Shown in pieces: positions 9,539 to 20,870 of a DNA stretch of 64,000 nt. A program made the translations under genes and the position numbers. Source of the DNA: Paraphysomonas bandaiensis (lineage: Eukaryota; Chrysophyceae); the NCBI GenBank assembly GCA_965644295.1, contig CBFFRP010000419.1, positions 1 through 64,000 of the forward strand, written 5' to 3'. Every line of letters begins with the position of its first letter. Within the stretch, counting starts at the first letter, position 1. Below the pieces are notes generated by a model. That model did not search any database. It worked only from the letters and a program-made list of their open reading frames with translations, and was not told the origin of the DNA.

Positions 9539-9563
9539 CTCTCTCTGTGTGTGTCAGAGAGAG
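9539..9563. repeat. Hairpin next to a poly-C run
   Basis: A run of about ten C residues at 9530-9539 leads into arms CTCTCTCTG and CAGAGAGAG around the loop TGTGTGT. It may mark the outer end of the viral segment or be ordinary low-complexity DNA. Nothing else in the window resembles it. Confidence 0.4.
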
Positions 9564-10644
9564 TACAATATAAAGTTGATAATAGTTTTATGAGGTAGTT
9601 TGGACAAACTGAAATGTATTGTCTAATACCGTTAATTTCTATTGGTTGGTAGTAGTGACAACTTTAATGTAGTAAACGACAAGAAAAGATTTGAATATAG
9701 TTATATTTAACCACGGAATATATTATTTAATCTAGTCTAATTGGTTGAATTACGTAGTCAAAGAAACAAATGATTCAACCTAGTCAACTTAGTATGATGA
9801 TATATGTATATGATACAAAGGGAAGCACTGTATATCTGGCGATATAGCTAGAAACTACAACAAGAATAGGCATTTTCTTTTGTTTTACGGATACTTATCT
9901 ACACGGACTTATATAATATAAGGAGATTTTCGTATGGGACTATCAAAATATAGATTGCTATTGACTATTAGCCATTTTCAAACAAGTTAGAACGTTAAAA
10001 GAAGTTTATAGTATTCAAACAATATATATATATAGACTCGATTATTATTGCATATAGGCAATAATTTATGCGCTATCATGTTATCATTCATGTCAAACAC
10101 ATCAACAACATAATGTTATACTGCTTTCATCAACCTCTAATTATCTTCCGGATCTTGACACGCAAAAGAGTTTGTCAGTATGAGCGTATGAGCTTTCATC
10201 GCAACTTAGTAATATTCGATTAAATAATTAATATCTATCTAGTTCACACGGCATTAATTTATTCAAAATCTAACTGTTTTCTAGAGCACAGATTAACATG
10301 GTCAATGAAATACTACCACTAAGCCGAAGTGCACATATACACTTAATAGTCATGTCATAAAAACGTGTGTTTAGGTACGTGAGTCGGCTTTAGAAGTTTC
10401 TCAATATCTCAATATCGTAGATAAGCGGAAATGATAATATCGATCACTGAATTATAATATGCACAACCAAAACTCCACTTTAAGCTGAGCTTCCCCTTAT
10501 AAATCTACTAATACTCATACAGTGAACTTATAATTGCTGCCTTCAATAAGAAGAAACTGGTAAAGTAAATACCTTAGCACCGCTTGTGGAGGACAATGAC
10601 CAACGACATCAATATCTAGCTATAGAGCCGGGAAACTGCAGGAA
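9564..10644. other. Intergenic region with one dispersed-repeat copy
   Basis: No gene seen. The part from about 10030 to 10150 resembles 60555-60670: an ATTATTATTGCATA word, an identical 20-base run at 10095-10114 and 60586-60605, then a CTTTCAT and a CCG-ATCTTG word at similar spacing. Similarity fades after about 150 bases. I read it as a dispersed non-coding repeat. Confidence 0.5.
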
Positions 10645-13130
10645 TCAATTCGTCGGCTTTCCGTGCAATTGAACACCGGGTGGATCCGTCGTCTCTACAT
10701 CACTAACAACTACATTCGTGGATGTAACTTTCACCGACTCCTCAATAACATCTCCACCTTCATTAGTTTTGTTTGAAATAGCCTCGAGACTGCACACACT
10801 GGATCTACTAACTGTTCCAGTCCTAGAAGCAACACTGGAAGTACTCATGACTCTACTCCTACGACAAGTCTTGATAATATCCAATAATCCGTCTGAAGGG
10901 GTCATCAGGAGCTGACCGAGTACTACAGTTTCTTCACCCTCCACTGAAACTAGGCCAAGAGTGGAAGTGATTTGAGCGACTACCATCGACATCATCAAAC
11001 TGCGCTCATCGAAAGGAATGTCTGCGGGAACCAGAGAGCAGGGGACCACTCCAGAGTCGATCGAATGGTCGTGTGAACACCCCTCAGGCTTTTTTTCCGA
11101 TTCCTACACACGACATTTTATCAGCTCATCACTACTAAATTTCGCATGCATTGTGCTCACCACAAGGGCAGCCTCGACGAGTCCTGCCATGAGGGTAACA
11201 AACTGATCTACCACAGCATCTACAATTTCACCCGTCGCTCTAGAGAGCATTACGGATTCCCAAGCTGCGGCATCAGGGGGACATACGGTGCTGTCCAAGT
11301 GATGTAAAAGATACCCAAGAGAACCTGACAAAAATTTAAACCAACACTTGAACATAAAAGATATAATACCTGCAGGGGAGCCCATATGTACTCCCGACTT
11401 CACCATAGATGTTCCTCCAGTACGAGGGGAAGAAACCGCCTCTACTCCCCACAACAGCGACCCAATAGCTCCAATCCATCCACCGTCTTGTCCTGAAGCA
11501 GCAGATGCCGGTGGATCTGTCGTCCCAGGGCCAAGGTCCAAAGAAACAGAGTAAACACACGGCACCACTTCGGCTGGCTTACCGTTGCTGTCATTCGTGC
11601 TCCTTCCATTACCAGTGAAAGTATGTTTAACCGAATGGTGAGGAGAATGGGAAGAGGGGCGGGATTGTGAAGGCAACACAGACGACCACGGAACATGTCC
11701 CACGTTGCCGTTGCTTTGATCTTGACTCGACCCTACAACGGCTGCTGCCCTAGTATCAGAACCAGCTTTAGTACCCATTGGAGAACCATTTTTGGTGAGG
11801 GATGAAAGACCCTCTACATCCTTACTGGAACCGTTCTTACTTTCTTGCGAAGCATTCTTACCTGCATCAAAACGTAAATGTGTTGTACATAAAGCATATT
11901 ACAAATGGCACCTAATGTGTTACTGATGTCACGCTCTGTGAGGGCCTCCACTGGTTTCTCTTTGAGAAGTGATCCCAAAGCACGCTCTGTGCTTGCCGCT
12001 CGTCGGCTGGCCTCTTCCAAACTCGTACTATCGCTCTCAGTGCCCGTCGCATTCACGACTTTAGTAGGTACTTGTGATTTTTGGTGCTTATTATTAGTGC
12101 TGCCGTTAGAGTGAGACTCCGTAGCCGGGGTAATGATTTCATTTTTCAGCACAGCCGCAGACATGCGCAGGACATCGCTAGTGGGCAGTCCACGAAGTGC
12201 ACCTGTCAATCCCCATAATATCTCTTAGATACAGACACATGGCAAAGAATAAAGTGTGCTTCACTTACCTACAAGAACTACTCGAACAGCTTCGTAAACA
12301 ACAGCAGGCCGGTGGGTATTATGTCCACCCTTGAAGAAGATGCGCATCTTGGGCCCTGCCAATGCGCTATAAAGCTCCTCAGATAGAACAGGCGGAACAA
12401 TTTTATCTTCGCTACCCGATAAGACGATCGTCGGGACATTTATTCGAGCTGCAGCTGCCAAAGGGCTGATGTGATTGATGTCAAAACCGTAACCCGAATG
12501 AATACTGCTCCTCAAGTAATGTACTGCAGGCGAGAGTAGAACTCGGGGCACTGCAACCCTTGATGTAGTGTACTCATTAGCTAACCCTTGCATAGAAGTG
12601 AAAGGAGAGTCAAGGATAAGAGCCACCACAGACCCCATTAGTAGCTCCTTATAAGCCCCATAGAACATTGCGGCAGTGGCAGCCCCCATGCTGCGACCCC
12701 ACAACACAAAGCGCGTAAACCCCCTGGAAAACAAATACGACATGACTGCACATACATCCTCCTTTTCCCGCACCCCTAGACTGACACAATCGCCCTCAGA
12801 CTCTCCACATCCCGCAAAATCAAACCCACATGCAGTACATTTTGCATTAGCAGCAATAGACATAATTCTTGTCCTCACCACATCTACTCTACTACCACTA
12901 TTGGGATGAAGATAGAGTATACATGATTCAGGATCACCACGATGAGGATGCATGAGCATCCATACTGAGCCATTTAGTTTTAACCCTCTATAATTTGTAA
13001 CAGTAAAATCTTCCCTCTTATACTCCACACCTCTGTGTCGTATTCTTGTTGGACCCAAATCAAGTGATGTATATTTAGCACGTGGGGGTCGTACGATAGC
13101 AGATACAATCCCGTCTATCATGGTAATCAC
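10645..13130 (-). CDS. Alpha/beta hydrolase with long C-terminal extension
   Basis: Five exons: 12269-13130, 11903-12202, 11370-11861, 11161-11324 and 10645-11103, giving 758 residues with all GT-AG joins in phase. Residues 1-285 are an alpha/beta hydrolase of the serine aminopeptidase/Bem46-like type. They show an oxyanion segment LHPNSGSR near 75, nucleophile elbow GRSMG with Ser147, GFDFAGCGESEG near 102, acid Asp241 in SGSEDKIVPP and His269 in GGHN. It should cleave an ester, thioester or amide bond, substrate unknown. The remaining 470 residues are mostly low-complexity Ser, Thr, Gly and Pro, with two more ordered segments near residues 310-390 and 540-620. Such a tail is unusual for the family and may be regulatory. 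Introns are 41-66 bases. A TATG tract lies 140 bases before the start. Confidence 0.82.
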
Positions 13131-13857
13131 GTCTACTATATATGAATATATTCAACTCTCTATAGAATAAAATTCAAATCAAATTCTTGTAATAATAAGA
13201 TGATTTTATTATGAATTGAATTGTTTCATTTGTATGATGTTTAGATTGGTAAGTAGAGTTTAATAGATATGTATGTATGTATGTATATAGAGGTGTGGTT
13301 ATGTTAATGTATGTATAGAGCCGCCTAGTAATGCTTGACAATAATGAAATATAAGGGCTACAAAATTACATACTATGGTTAGATGGGGAATAAATAGCAT
13401 CCAAATGTTAAAAAATTGAAAATGAAAAATTTAATTTTTTTTTTTTTGTAAAATTTATGCGAACGTCATTCTGTTAAGGAAATGATTGGATGAGGAGTTG
13501 GTATGGAAACCCTCGTAGTGTGGTTTATAGTTCAATGTACCCGGAGAGATGTACTACAATATTACAACACAATAGTCCAGCTGTACAAAAAGTACTACAA
13601 TACTCCAGCTGTCAGTTACTTTTTTTCTATTGGTATGGAGGCATCGCTCTCTATGTACACAGCAGTGTCGCAGTACTGTGCATACAATAACTGCACTGCT
13701 CAAGGAGTTAACTATACTAGAGGTGGTGTTACCAAGGCAGATACGCTATATTCTATCTCATACTATACTACTCTTAATAGTTCCATATATTTCTTAGTGA
13801 TCTCTCCCTTCATAACAAGAGAGTATCTGTAAAGAAGTTTATTATTGAGTTATTGCA
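13131..13857. other. Intergenic spacer
   Basis: Divergent promoter region of the hydrolase and the next gene. It contains TATG repeats at 13268-13287, a T/A homopolymer stretch near 13420-13450, and a repetitive segment at 13540-13620 in which AGTACTACAATA and CCAGCTGT words recur. No gene seen. Confidence 0.6.
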
Positions 13858-14833
13858 ATGTCAAATTTAGCTCTTACAGGTGATATGATATATGAAATAG
13901 AGTAAATACCATACGTGACGTTATTCTCTAATAGGATCATGGGGAAAGGAAACTTTCGGTCGACCCCCCTCTCCTTCGATTCCTAAATCTACCTCATCTG
14001 AAATGTATGATATGGCACCGAAACTGCATGCTGCTGAAATGGAACAAAATAAATTTGCGAAATTTGTAAGTACAATCAAGTGGAATAATACTTATTCATT
14101 AACTATCTACTCAGACTAAGATGCAAAAAACCGGGCAAATGATTCTCAGTCCCAATACAGAGTAGGGTGTTATTCTCCAGACATTAATTGATTTAATTGA
14201 TTAATAGGGCCTACATTGAGCCACGCAATGAGGATTCTGACGACAAAGATAGATTTATGACTACACAACAAGTAAATATTTTCTGTTGTTTCTCTATATA
14301 TTACATTTACTCTATTTCTCAACAGGAACCTTACGGCGCTCGAACCAAGGAAGCCTATGTGACTACCATGCGTCGGGTACGATCGCGATTACTCTAATTC
14401 CACAGAATAGCCTTACATTTTGTTGCAGGTAAAGAATGGTGAAATACCTCCGGCAGTAGGAAGATCAGGAACACGACAGGAAAGAGGAATTGCTGCATCA
14501 GGCCTTCTTGGCGAAAAGTTGTGTCTAAGTGAGGAACCTTCGAGGAATACTTTCGTCCAGAGAACTTGGTTGTACGACGACGATAAGGCACTCCACTACA
14601 AAGTTGCAGGCATTCCACAGGCTACCGACGTGACTGAAAATTCTTTAATTGTTGGGACCAACACCCTTACTGAGAGCGAAAAGTTGGAGCAGATCATGAA
14701 TGATACACAAAAATCCTACGGAAGAAAATCGTGTGATCTGAGAATGAATCCAATTGCCAAAACTGGGTATAAAATATTTTCAGATGATCAAAATGCACCT
14801 CCTTCCGATTTAAGCTATCACTATAAAGTGTAG
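13858..14833 (+). CDS. Hypothetical protein of 239 residues, six exons
   Basis: Exons 13858-13879, 13935-14065, 14115-14161, 14208-14271, 14326-14376 and 14429-14833 join in phase to 720 bases. The start is MSNLALTGSWGKETFGRPPS, followed by a hydrophilic chain with no membrane segment. The last exon has a conserved-looking core (FVQRTWLYDDDKAL, SYGRKSCDLRMNPIAKTGY). I recognise no domain. Short Pro/Gly/Tyr-rich proteins with NP-TGY-like motifs include microtubule inner proteins of cilia, and that is only a suggestion. Intron density (five in under 1 kb) is high but typical of this locus. Confidence 0.7.
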
Positions 14834-16238
14834 TGATGCGACGGTTTTGTGGAGGTGAGCAATGTACTAGTCATTTCTGGAAGTAGGTTGTTTTGTTGTA
14901 TTTCATTTCTTGTGTGAAGTATGGTAGTTTAATTTTAATAATCTATGACGTAGATATTTGTTATTCTTTTGCTTGATTGCTAAGCGCTGAATTGAGAATG
15001 CACATTACACACTTCTTTAACTGCATAACTACAACATTCGAGATAACTCCTACATAAAACTTTGATTTTACTATCGTATTATGTATTTGTTAAACTGCTA
15101 CTTTATTTTGCACATTATATAAATATGGGACCCTTATGATAAATACCTCATAGGGTAATATGTAATATGTACAAATATGCTTACATCGTGACATCAATTA
15201 CACTTAGGTCTTACACACACACTACGCTGGCGTTTCATTTCGGTTTTACATCTCTCTTCCAATAGCCAATAGTACCACATCGTACTATATTTCTTTAACG
15301 ACATCACACTTCCGAGCTCTATATAACTTTGGAGGACAAAAGTAATTGTTGAAGTGCTATGTAATTAATTGGAAGACGTTCATTGAGTCATTTTCGAAAA
15401 TGATTCAATTTGTAATATGCCTTTTAATTTGATAGCTATTCTATATAAATTGAGAATCCTCCCTATATCAACAATCTGGGTCAAGCAATGAAACTTCACA
15501 TGATTAATAGAATCTCCTGATAGTGTTTGTCAATGGAGGTTATTGGATGTGTAGAATAGGTGCAAAGTTGTAGTTTTCTATGCATTGATAGGCTGCTGTG
15601 TCGGCTCTATATTATAAACTGCAATCATTATGATCAGAAAGAAGCGATGATGAGAGTGAAGGAACTTATTCCTTGGGATCACATTTCGAGTGCATGTGGC
15701 TGATGTTTTGGTTCTTATTCTACTGTTGAGGATTACAAGATATGATGCATAGCTACCAGCATTTACCATCATCGAGATATATGCCACTGCATGTTGCATA
15801 TATACATGCTGTATACCGGTATATATACATACTCCATACTATATCAGCTCTATGTACACACATGTACACATCATCCCGTATTATATATATACTGCTGTAT
15901 ACGGATAGTATATGTACAGATATGTACACAAGATATCCCATATACAGTTATGTACACATAACACCATACATAAGATATCCCATATACAGTCATGTACACT
16001 CTCGGACAAAAACGTACCACCCACTGCCTGTTTTTGGACGTCATTGGATGGTCATTGGAGGACTCCTCTCACCTCATGTATCGTACTGGTGTGTCGTATG
16101 TCAGTTAACTGCAGTGGTGTGTATCATATACATGATACGCCTACAGCCGAGTGTCTCTCTATATATAATCCAGTGTAAAGGACATTACATGCATTATATT
16201 AGATACACCGAGCAGATATACATACATATATACCTCAT
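14834..16238. other. Intergenic spacer
   Basis: No gene seen. The second half (15780-16010) is a repetitive TATAC/TGTACA-rich stretch in which ATACAGT-ATGTACA and AGATATCCCATATACAGT (two copies, near 15933 and 15972) recur. A CATACATATATACC tract lies 15-25 bases before the next start codon. Confidence 0.6.
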
Positions 16239-17903
16239 ATGCCCAGTCGTAAACAAAGAGAACGTGCTCTAACTAAGCACAGTCTACACCGTCCAATACG
16301 AACTGAAAGTACAGGCACTGGGAAGGCTGTATGTAATACATTACGTATACGGCCTGGTAAAGGTAATATATGGAATCCTAATGTATCTTTAAAGGACACT
16401 GAAGAATACATTCTTTCACTTCATATATCAATAAAAGATTTTAGTGAATTAAATTCACAAAAATCTGTAACATATGAAGAATTTCATTCCTATTGTGTAA
16501 AATTACATCGAAAAAAATTAATTGATTGTTGTAAAATTTATAATTTAAATCCTCCTATATATGCATGGGAAAGATGGCAAGCCACATCTAAACACCATGA
16601 AACAATGCACGATATTTCAGTACTTCAATCCGGTGATTCTCATGCAATCAATACATTAAAGAAGACTTATCGTAGTCCGATATTACCCAGTAGTGGGTAC
16701 ATTGATCCAGGACTTATACAGAGTCTTATACGAGCATCATTTACTGAAGCTGCGAGTGTTTCTATTGCAACTGAATTAGCAACATATGCGATGAGTTTAG
16801 TCAAGCAATTGGAATCTTATGGTAATGATCTTATGATGGATCGAATGGACAGTGCGGCATATCGGGCCAATCAGTTATGTCGAGTGAAAGTAGTGTCTCA
16901 TAAACATACGCTGGATTTTATACTTGAGAGAATTCGTGAAGTTAATACTAATAGATTGAAGAAGAAGAAGAATGGACGAAAGAAAGCGAAACTATCTGAT
17001 TCTGTCAGTTCTACTGATACCCCAACAGCTACTGAAGATGTATGTGCTGAAGAACGAAAGCTTTTAAAGCTTAATCATGCTCACTATCACAAACTGAAAG
17101 AGATGTTTTATCGATGTCGTGAGGGTGAACAATCAGTCACAGAAACGGGTGGGTCATTGCACGGTGATGAAACTGAATTTCACAACCGTCTCTACGTGGT
17201 CCTTTCACAATACCACTCTCTCAGGGGTCATGGAATGCAGGCGGCTCTCAATGAGCATAGCTTTGATGTCCTGTGTAGTCGTATGGAAGTGAAGTTTGAA
17301 TGTTTTGCTTCTCCTCTCAATTGTCGGTTTGGGAAGTTTTGTACGGCTCTCCCGACTTGTGACAAGTACTTCGGTGGAGTTGGAAGTTTTTTTTTGTTCA
17401 GGTACACATCACAGAAGTACTCTATGAGTTGTGATTAATATGTATTATATATATCTCATAGGCCCACCAGTGGATCTTTTGAAGCGAATCCACCTTTCAT
17501 ACCTGAGATCATGCTTGCCATGGTTCGACATATTCACACTCTTTTGGAGAACGCAACAGGACCACTTTCATTCGTCATTGTAGTGCCAGGGTGGGAAGAG
17601 GATCTGGCATGGGCTGAACTCAACTCTAGTCCATGGAAACGGTGTCGATGGCTCATTGCTGTTGAGGACCATGGATTTTGTGATGGAGCACAGTATCAGC
17701 GGCAAGATAGATTTCGGGAGTCGCCCTACGACACTGGTGTATTCATTCTGCAGAACGATGAGGGGCACCACTCCTGGCCACCAACTGAAGAAATAGAACG
17801 AGAGTTTAGAGTCGCCATAGCGCATGCTATACCCACGCCTATGATGATTCAACGTCGACTTAGGGATGCGAGGGGGATGGCTGACAAAGGTGGTATACTT
17901 TGA
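16239..17903 (+). CDS. PCIF1: PCIF1/CAPAM-type cap-adjacent adenosine N6-methyltransferase
   Basis: Exons 16239-17401 and 17462-17903 encode 534 residues. The C-terminal half carries the PCIF1 signature: PLNCRFGKFCTALPTCDKYF, then GSFF, then RPTSGSFEANPPF with the catalytic NPPF at 397-400, followed by PLSFVIVVPGWEED. The intron falls just before this motif. In animals PCIF1 adds a methyl group to N6 of 2'-O-methyladenosine next to the mRNA cap, using S-adenosylmethionine, after binding the RNA polymerase II tail through an N-terminal WW domain. No WW domain is present here. The N-terminus is instead basic (MPSRKQRERALTKHS), and a Lys-rich linker (KKKKNGRKKAK) lies near residue 245. Recruitment may therefore differ. 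A helical region (residues 40-240) matches the family's usual pre-catalytic domain. Confidence 0.88.
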
Positions 17904-18912
17904 TTATTTGACATTATGTTAAGTTTTCGTTTATTTCTTAGATGGTAGCGGGGGAGTGTATAAAGGGAAGAAAAGTAAAAGCAAACGAAAACTAGACGAG
18001 AGGTAGTTGAGTGTATGACGAGTAGAATATGAATAGGATGTGACGTAAATATGATTCTGAATGCCACCCAGCTGTAGGCACAGATGTGATATTACGTAGC
18101 GTTGAAAATATGGTACCCAGCTTCATGGCAAGGTGATGCTTGAGAACGTCATATATTATTTTACTGAATTATAATAAAGTATAAGCATGTTTCGTATATT
18201 TCACAAATAGAGATATTATAATATTGAAAGCATACTCTTGTCATGTGTTAGTATTATGCGCACTTCCTTTTCTTTGGTACAGGCCCTTCTTAAAATATAT
18301 CACTATATGTTAATAGTGATTAGATATTAGTTATGCGTTGCCGAACTCTACGTACTGAACAGGAGCGTGAAGACTGTTAGAATTTGGCAAACTGATTTCA
18401 CACGCGAGGAAGTAGTAAAAACAAAGTTATAGCATGCTAATAATATCGTTTACGTATTATGTATATTAGCACATCTAACTGTTTATGTGATGCATACAAG
18501 CGATATTGTTAAATTATTCATTTACGTGGGGTCATGTACATGCTACACCATACATGTCTAAAGCATGTTACCCTATATTACAGCAACAGCCACGAACGCA
18601 AGGTAATCATAACTATCAGAAATACCACGAACAAGAAGAATACAGAAATAAGATAGAAGAATATCAAGAGGCAGGAGGCAGTAGCCACAAATGCAGTACA
18701 TAGCTTACATAATATATACATACGCAGTAATCTCACAACCACAATACGCAAATGATATAGAGATATAGTACAAAGTGCCCATGATATAAGATGCTCATAG
18801 TAACCTTAAAAGGAACGAGGATTGGCAATGACAATCACAACAGTAAAATATAAGTAAACATTCTGTATACTCATGGTGACGTATTGAAGTGAACTATTTA
18901 GCTACCGACCAC
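17904..18912. other. Convergent intergenic spacer
   Basis: Lies between the 3' ends of the PCIF1-like gene and the membrane protein gene. A 65-codon plus-strand frame at 18506-18703 has no recognisable feature and is probably chance. Nothing else seen. Confidence 0.6.
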
Positions 18913-20361
18913 CTAGACAAAAAATCCATTCGAATCATCATCCATATGCGTCGCTCCGGCGGAGCTTGATGTCAAGCCAGTGTTCGACCTACGCATAGGG
19001 TGCGGTCGATTCGGCATGGCGTCTGGAGCTCCACAGCTATCAAAATCCGGAATCATACTGGCTAAAAGTCCGATTACAAGTGAGATACCAATGCATGATG
19101 CAGTGATAAGTCCTGCACTACTGTTGGTATATACATATCTGAACTTGGCATACACGAAAACAGCAATGGCAACCAGTAAAAGGGCAGTACCTAGGTAAAA
19201 CATACGAAGTGCGGAAGTAGATAACTTTTTACAATGCGCCACCCAATACTCCGCAAAAGAAGTCTCGTATGGAAATGACGTCCCTCCTCCCCCACGGAGA
19301 GACTTCCACACTTGGTTTACGGTCTTATGAATACTCGGTGGACGAGGAGCACATTGAGCACTATCCTCGGGGCTGGCAACACCACCTGGGAATAGTTGAT
19401 CTAGTATATCCTCCCTTTCCTCCATCCACCGCTGAATGTGTTTGAAGTGTGTTTCAAACCGCCTATCAATGGCTTCCGATGTAGTCTGTGTTTGCGACAG
19501 ATTTCTGATTTCACGCATTTTGCCGAGAACTTCTTTCGTCTTACGAAACAGAGAGCGTGCTGTCTCATTATTAACATGGGAGCGTTTGTACATGAATCTG
19601 GTCGCCCGTATAACCACTTTTAAAGAAAGTACGATAGAGAGAAAAAGAAAGGCAAAAGAGAGGCCAGCGGAGAGTGCCATTGTATTCTCCACAACTGCTC
19701 CAGCGTTAGTAGGTAATGCACCTTCTATTATAACAGTACAAAGTGCAGCAAACATAACTGTCGAGCTCACGATAATTGTTTGGAACTGAGCGTTTCTCTG
19801 CTCGTACATGTCCCTATCAGACTCCCTGTTGGCAGATATAAGGTCCGCATTTAGTTGCTGAAAGTGTTGTTCCAGCTGTGTACTCGCATCCCAAAGATAT
19901 ATTTTCTTGGATATTTCCATTTCTTTGTAATGATATGATTCGGCTTGTTTATATTCGATACGGTGGAACTCTTGGGCTAACTTCACCTCCTAACAATCCA
20001 TGTATTAACATATATGTGCATGTATAGACGCTTATAGGTACATATACGTATGTCAATCCATCTCTTTCTACATACATATGTATGTATATACATCTATATG
20101 TGTATCTATCTATATATGTGTATGTATATCTATGTATGCATCTCTACGCATCTCTCTCTGTATATCTGTGTATGTGTGTATGCTTATCTGTCTCTATATC
20201 TGTCTCTATATATGTGTGTGTACCTTCTCATGGAGTGTATGAGCGAGCTCCACATCCTTCTCATGATGCCGCCACTCCTGCGTCATCGGCAGACCCGTCT
20301 GAAGGGCCCCACCAATAGCAGCCATAAGATACCCTGGATTATCGAATAAATTACGAAACAT
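18913..20361 (-). CDS. Multi-pass membrane protein of unknown function
   Basis: Exons 20224-20361 and 18913-19989 give 404 residues. The first exon begins MFRNLFDNPGYLMAAIGGAL. A long amphipathic, His- and Glu-rich helical region (residues 28-100) precedes four hydrophobic segments: about 110-135, 140-165, 300-320 and 330-352. The stretch between the second and third (170-295) is soluble and probably cytosolic. Protist genomes contain many proteins with this HEK-rich helix followed by a paired-helix VIIEGALP-type motif, but I know no assigned function. The single intron is 234 bases, far longer than others here, because it is filled with TATC/TATG repeats. Confidence 0.75.
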
Positions 20362-20870
20362 GTTAAGTATTATGTGAATGGCTTATATATGTATGTATGT
20401 GTACGAGCAGTGGGTTCAATGGAAGAGTGTACTGGTCTGCTTGTCCGTATGGAGAGTGTACACAAGTATGTCATGGATATTATGGTTGTAGCTAGAAATG
20501 TCCAATTGATGTCCTGGATTGTATGCGTGGAAGAGGTACACAAGTACGTGACAGGAATTCCTACATACACACCAGATAGATCTACTATACAATTTATATA
20601 CAGCAGTATTCTATTACAAACAAACCAAAAACTGAAAACCGTTCTTTGAAAAAGAACATCCTTTCAAGATTTCATCCATTTCGAATGGTGGAGACTGAGT
20701 AACCAACCAATCATACAAACATACCAACCCCCTGCATATATTCATACATATCTCACATAATTACCATCCTGACTTATTAAGTTAGTCGACTCTCTTCTTT
20801 AGTTAAGAAGCATCCCTATCTTATATTTAAAAGCCCAGAAACACTATAAAATCAACAAAAACATATAAAA
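20362..20870. other. Divergent promoter interval
   Basis: Head-to-head spacer of the membrane protein and PABP genes. It has TATG repeats at 20383-20400 beside the membrane protein start, and CATACATATC at about 20744 upstream of PABP. A 91-codon plus frame here is not supported. Confidence 0.55.

Larger units (their letters stand above)
3880..9570 (-). mobile_element. Integrated Polinton-like virus remnant
   Basis: Eight minus-strand genes lie in one direction with virus-like spacing, no introns and AT-rich leaders, unlike the intron-bearing host genes. The set holds an SF3 helicase, a candidate double-jelly-roll major capsid protein, a small very basic protein and a penton-type single-jelly-roll protein. 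That combination fits Polinton-like viruses and relatives. No packaging ATPase, protease, integrase or polymerase is visible, and the helicase is cut at its C-terminus, so the copy is partial. The right edge is not defined: coding ends at 8975, and a 25-bp tandem repeat and a hairpin follow before host-like sequence. The genes that remain are open, so the insertion is either recent or conserved. Confidence 0.72.

Noticed and set aside
18506-18703. 65-codon plus-strand frame rich in Gln, Glu and Tyr.
   Set aside because: No homology, no splice context, and it sits between convergent gene ends.
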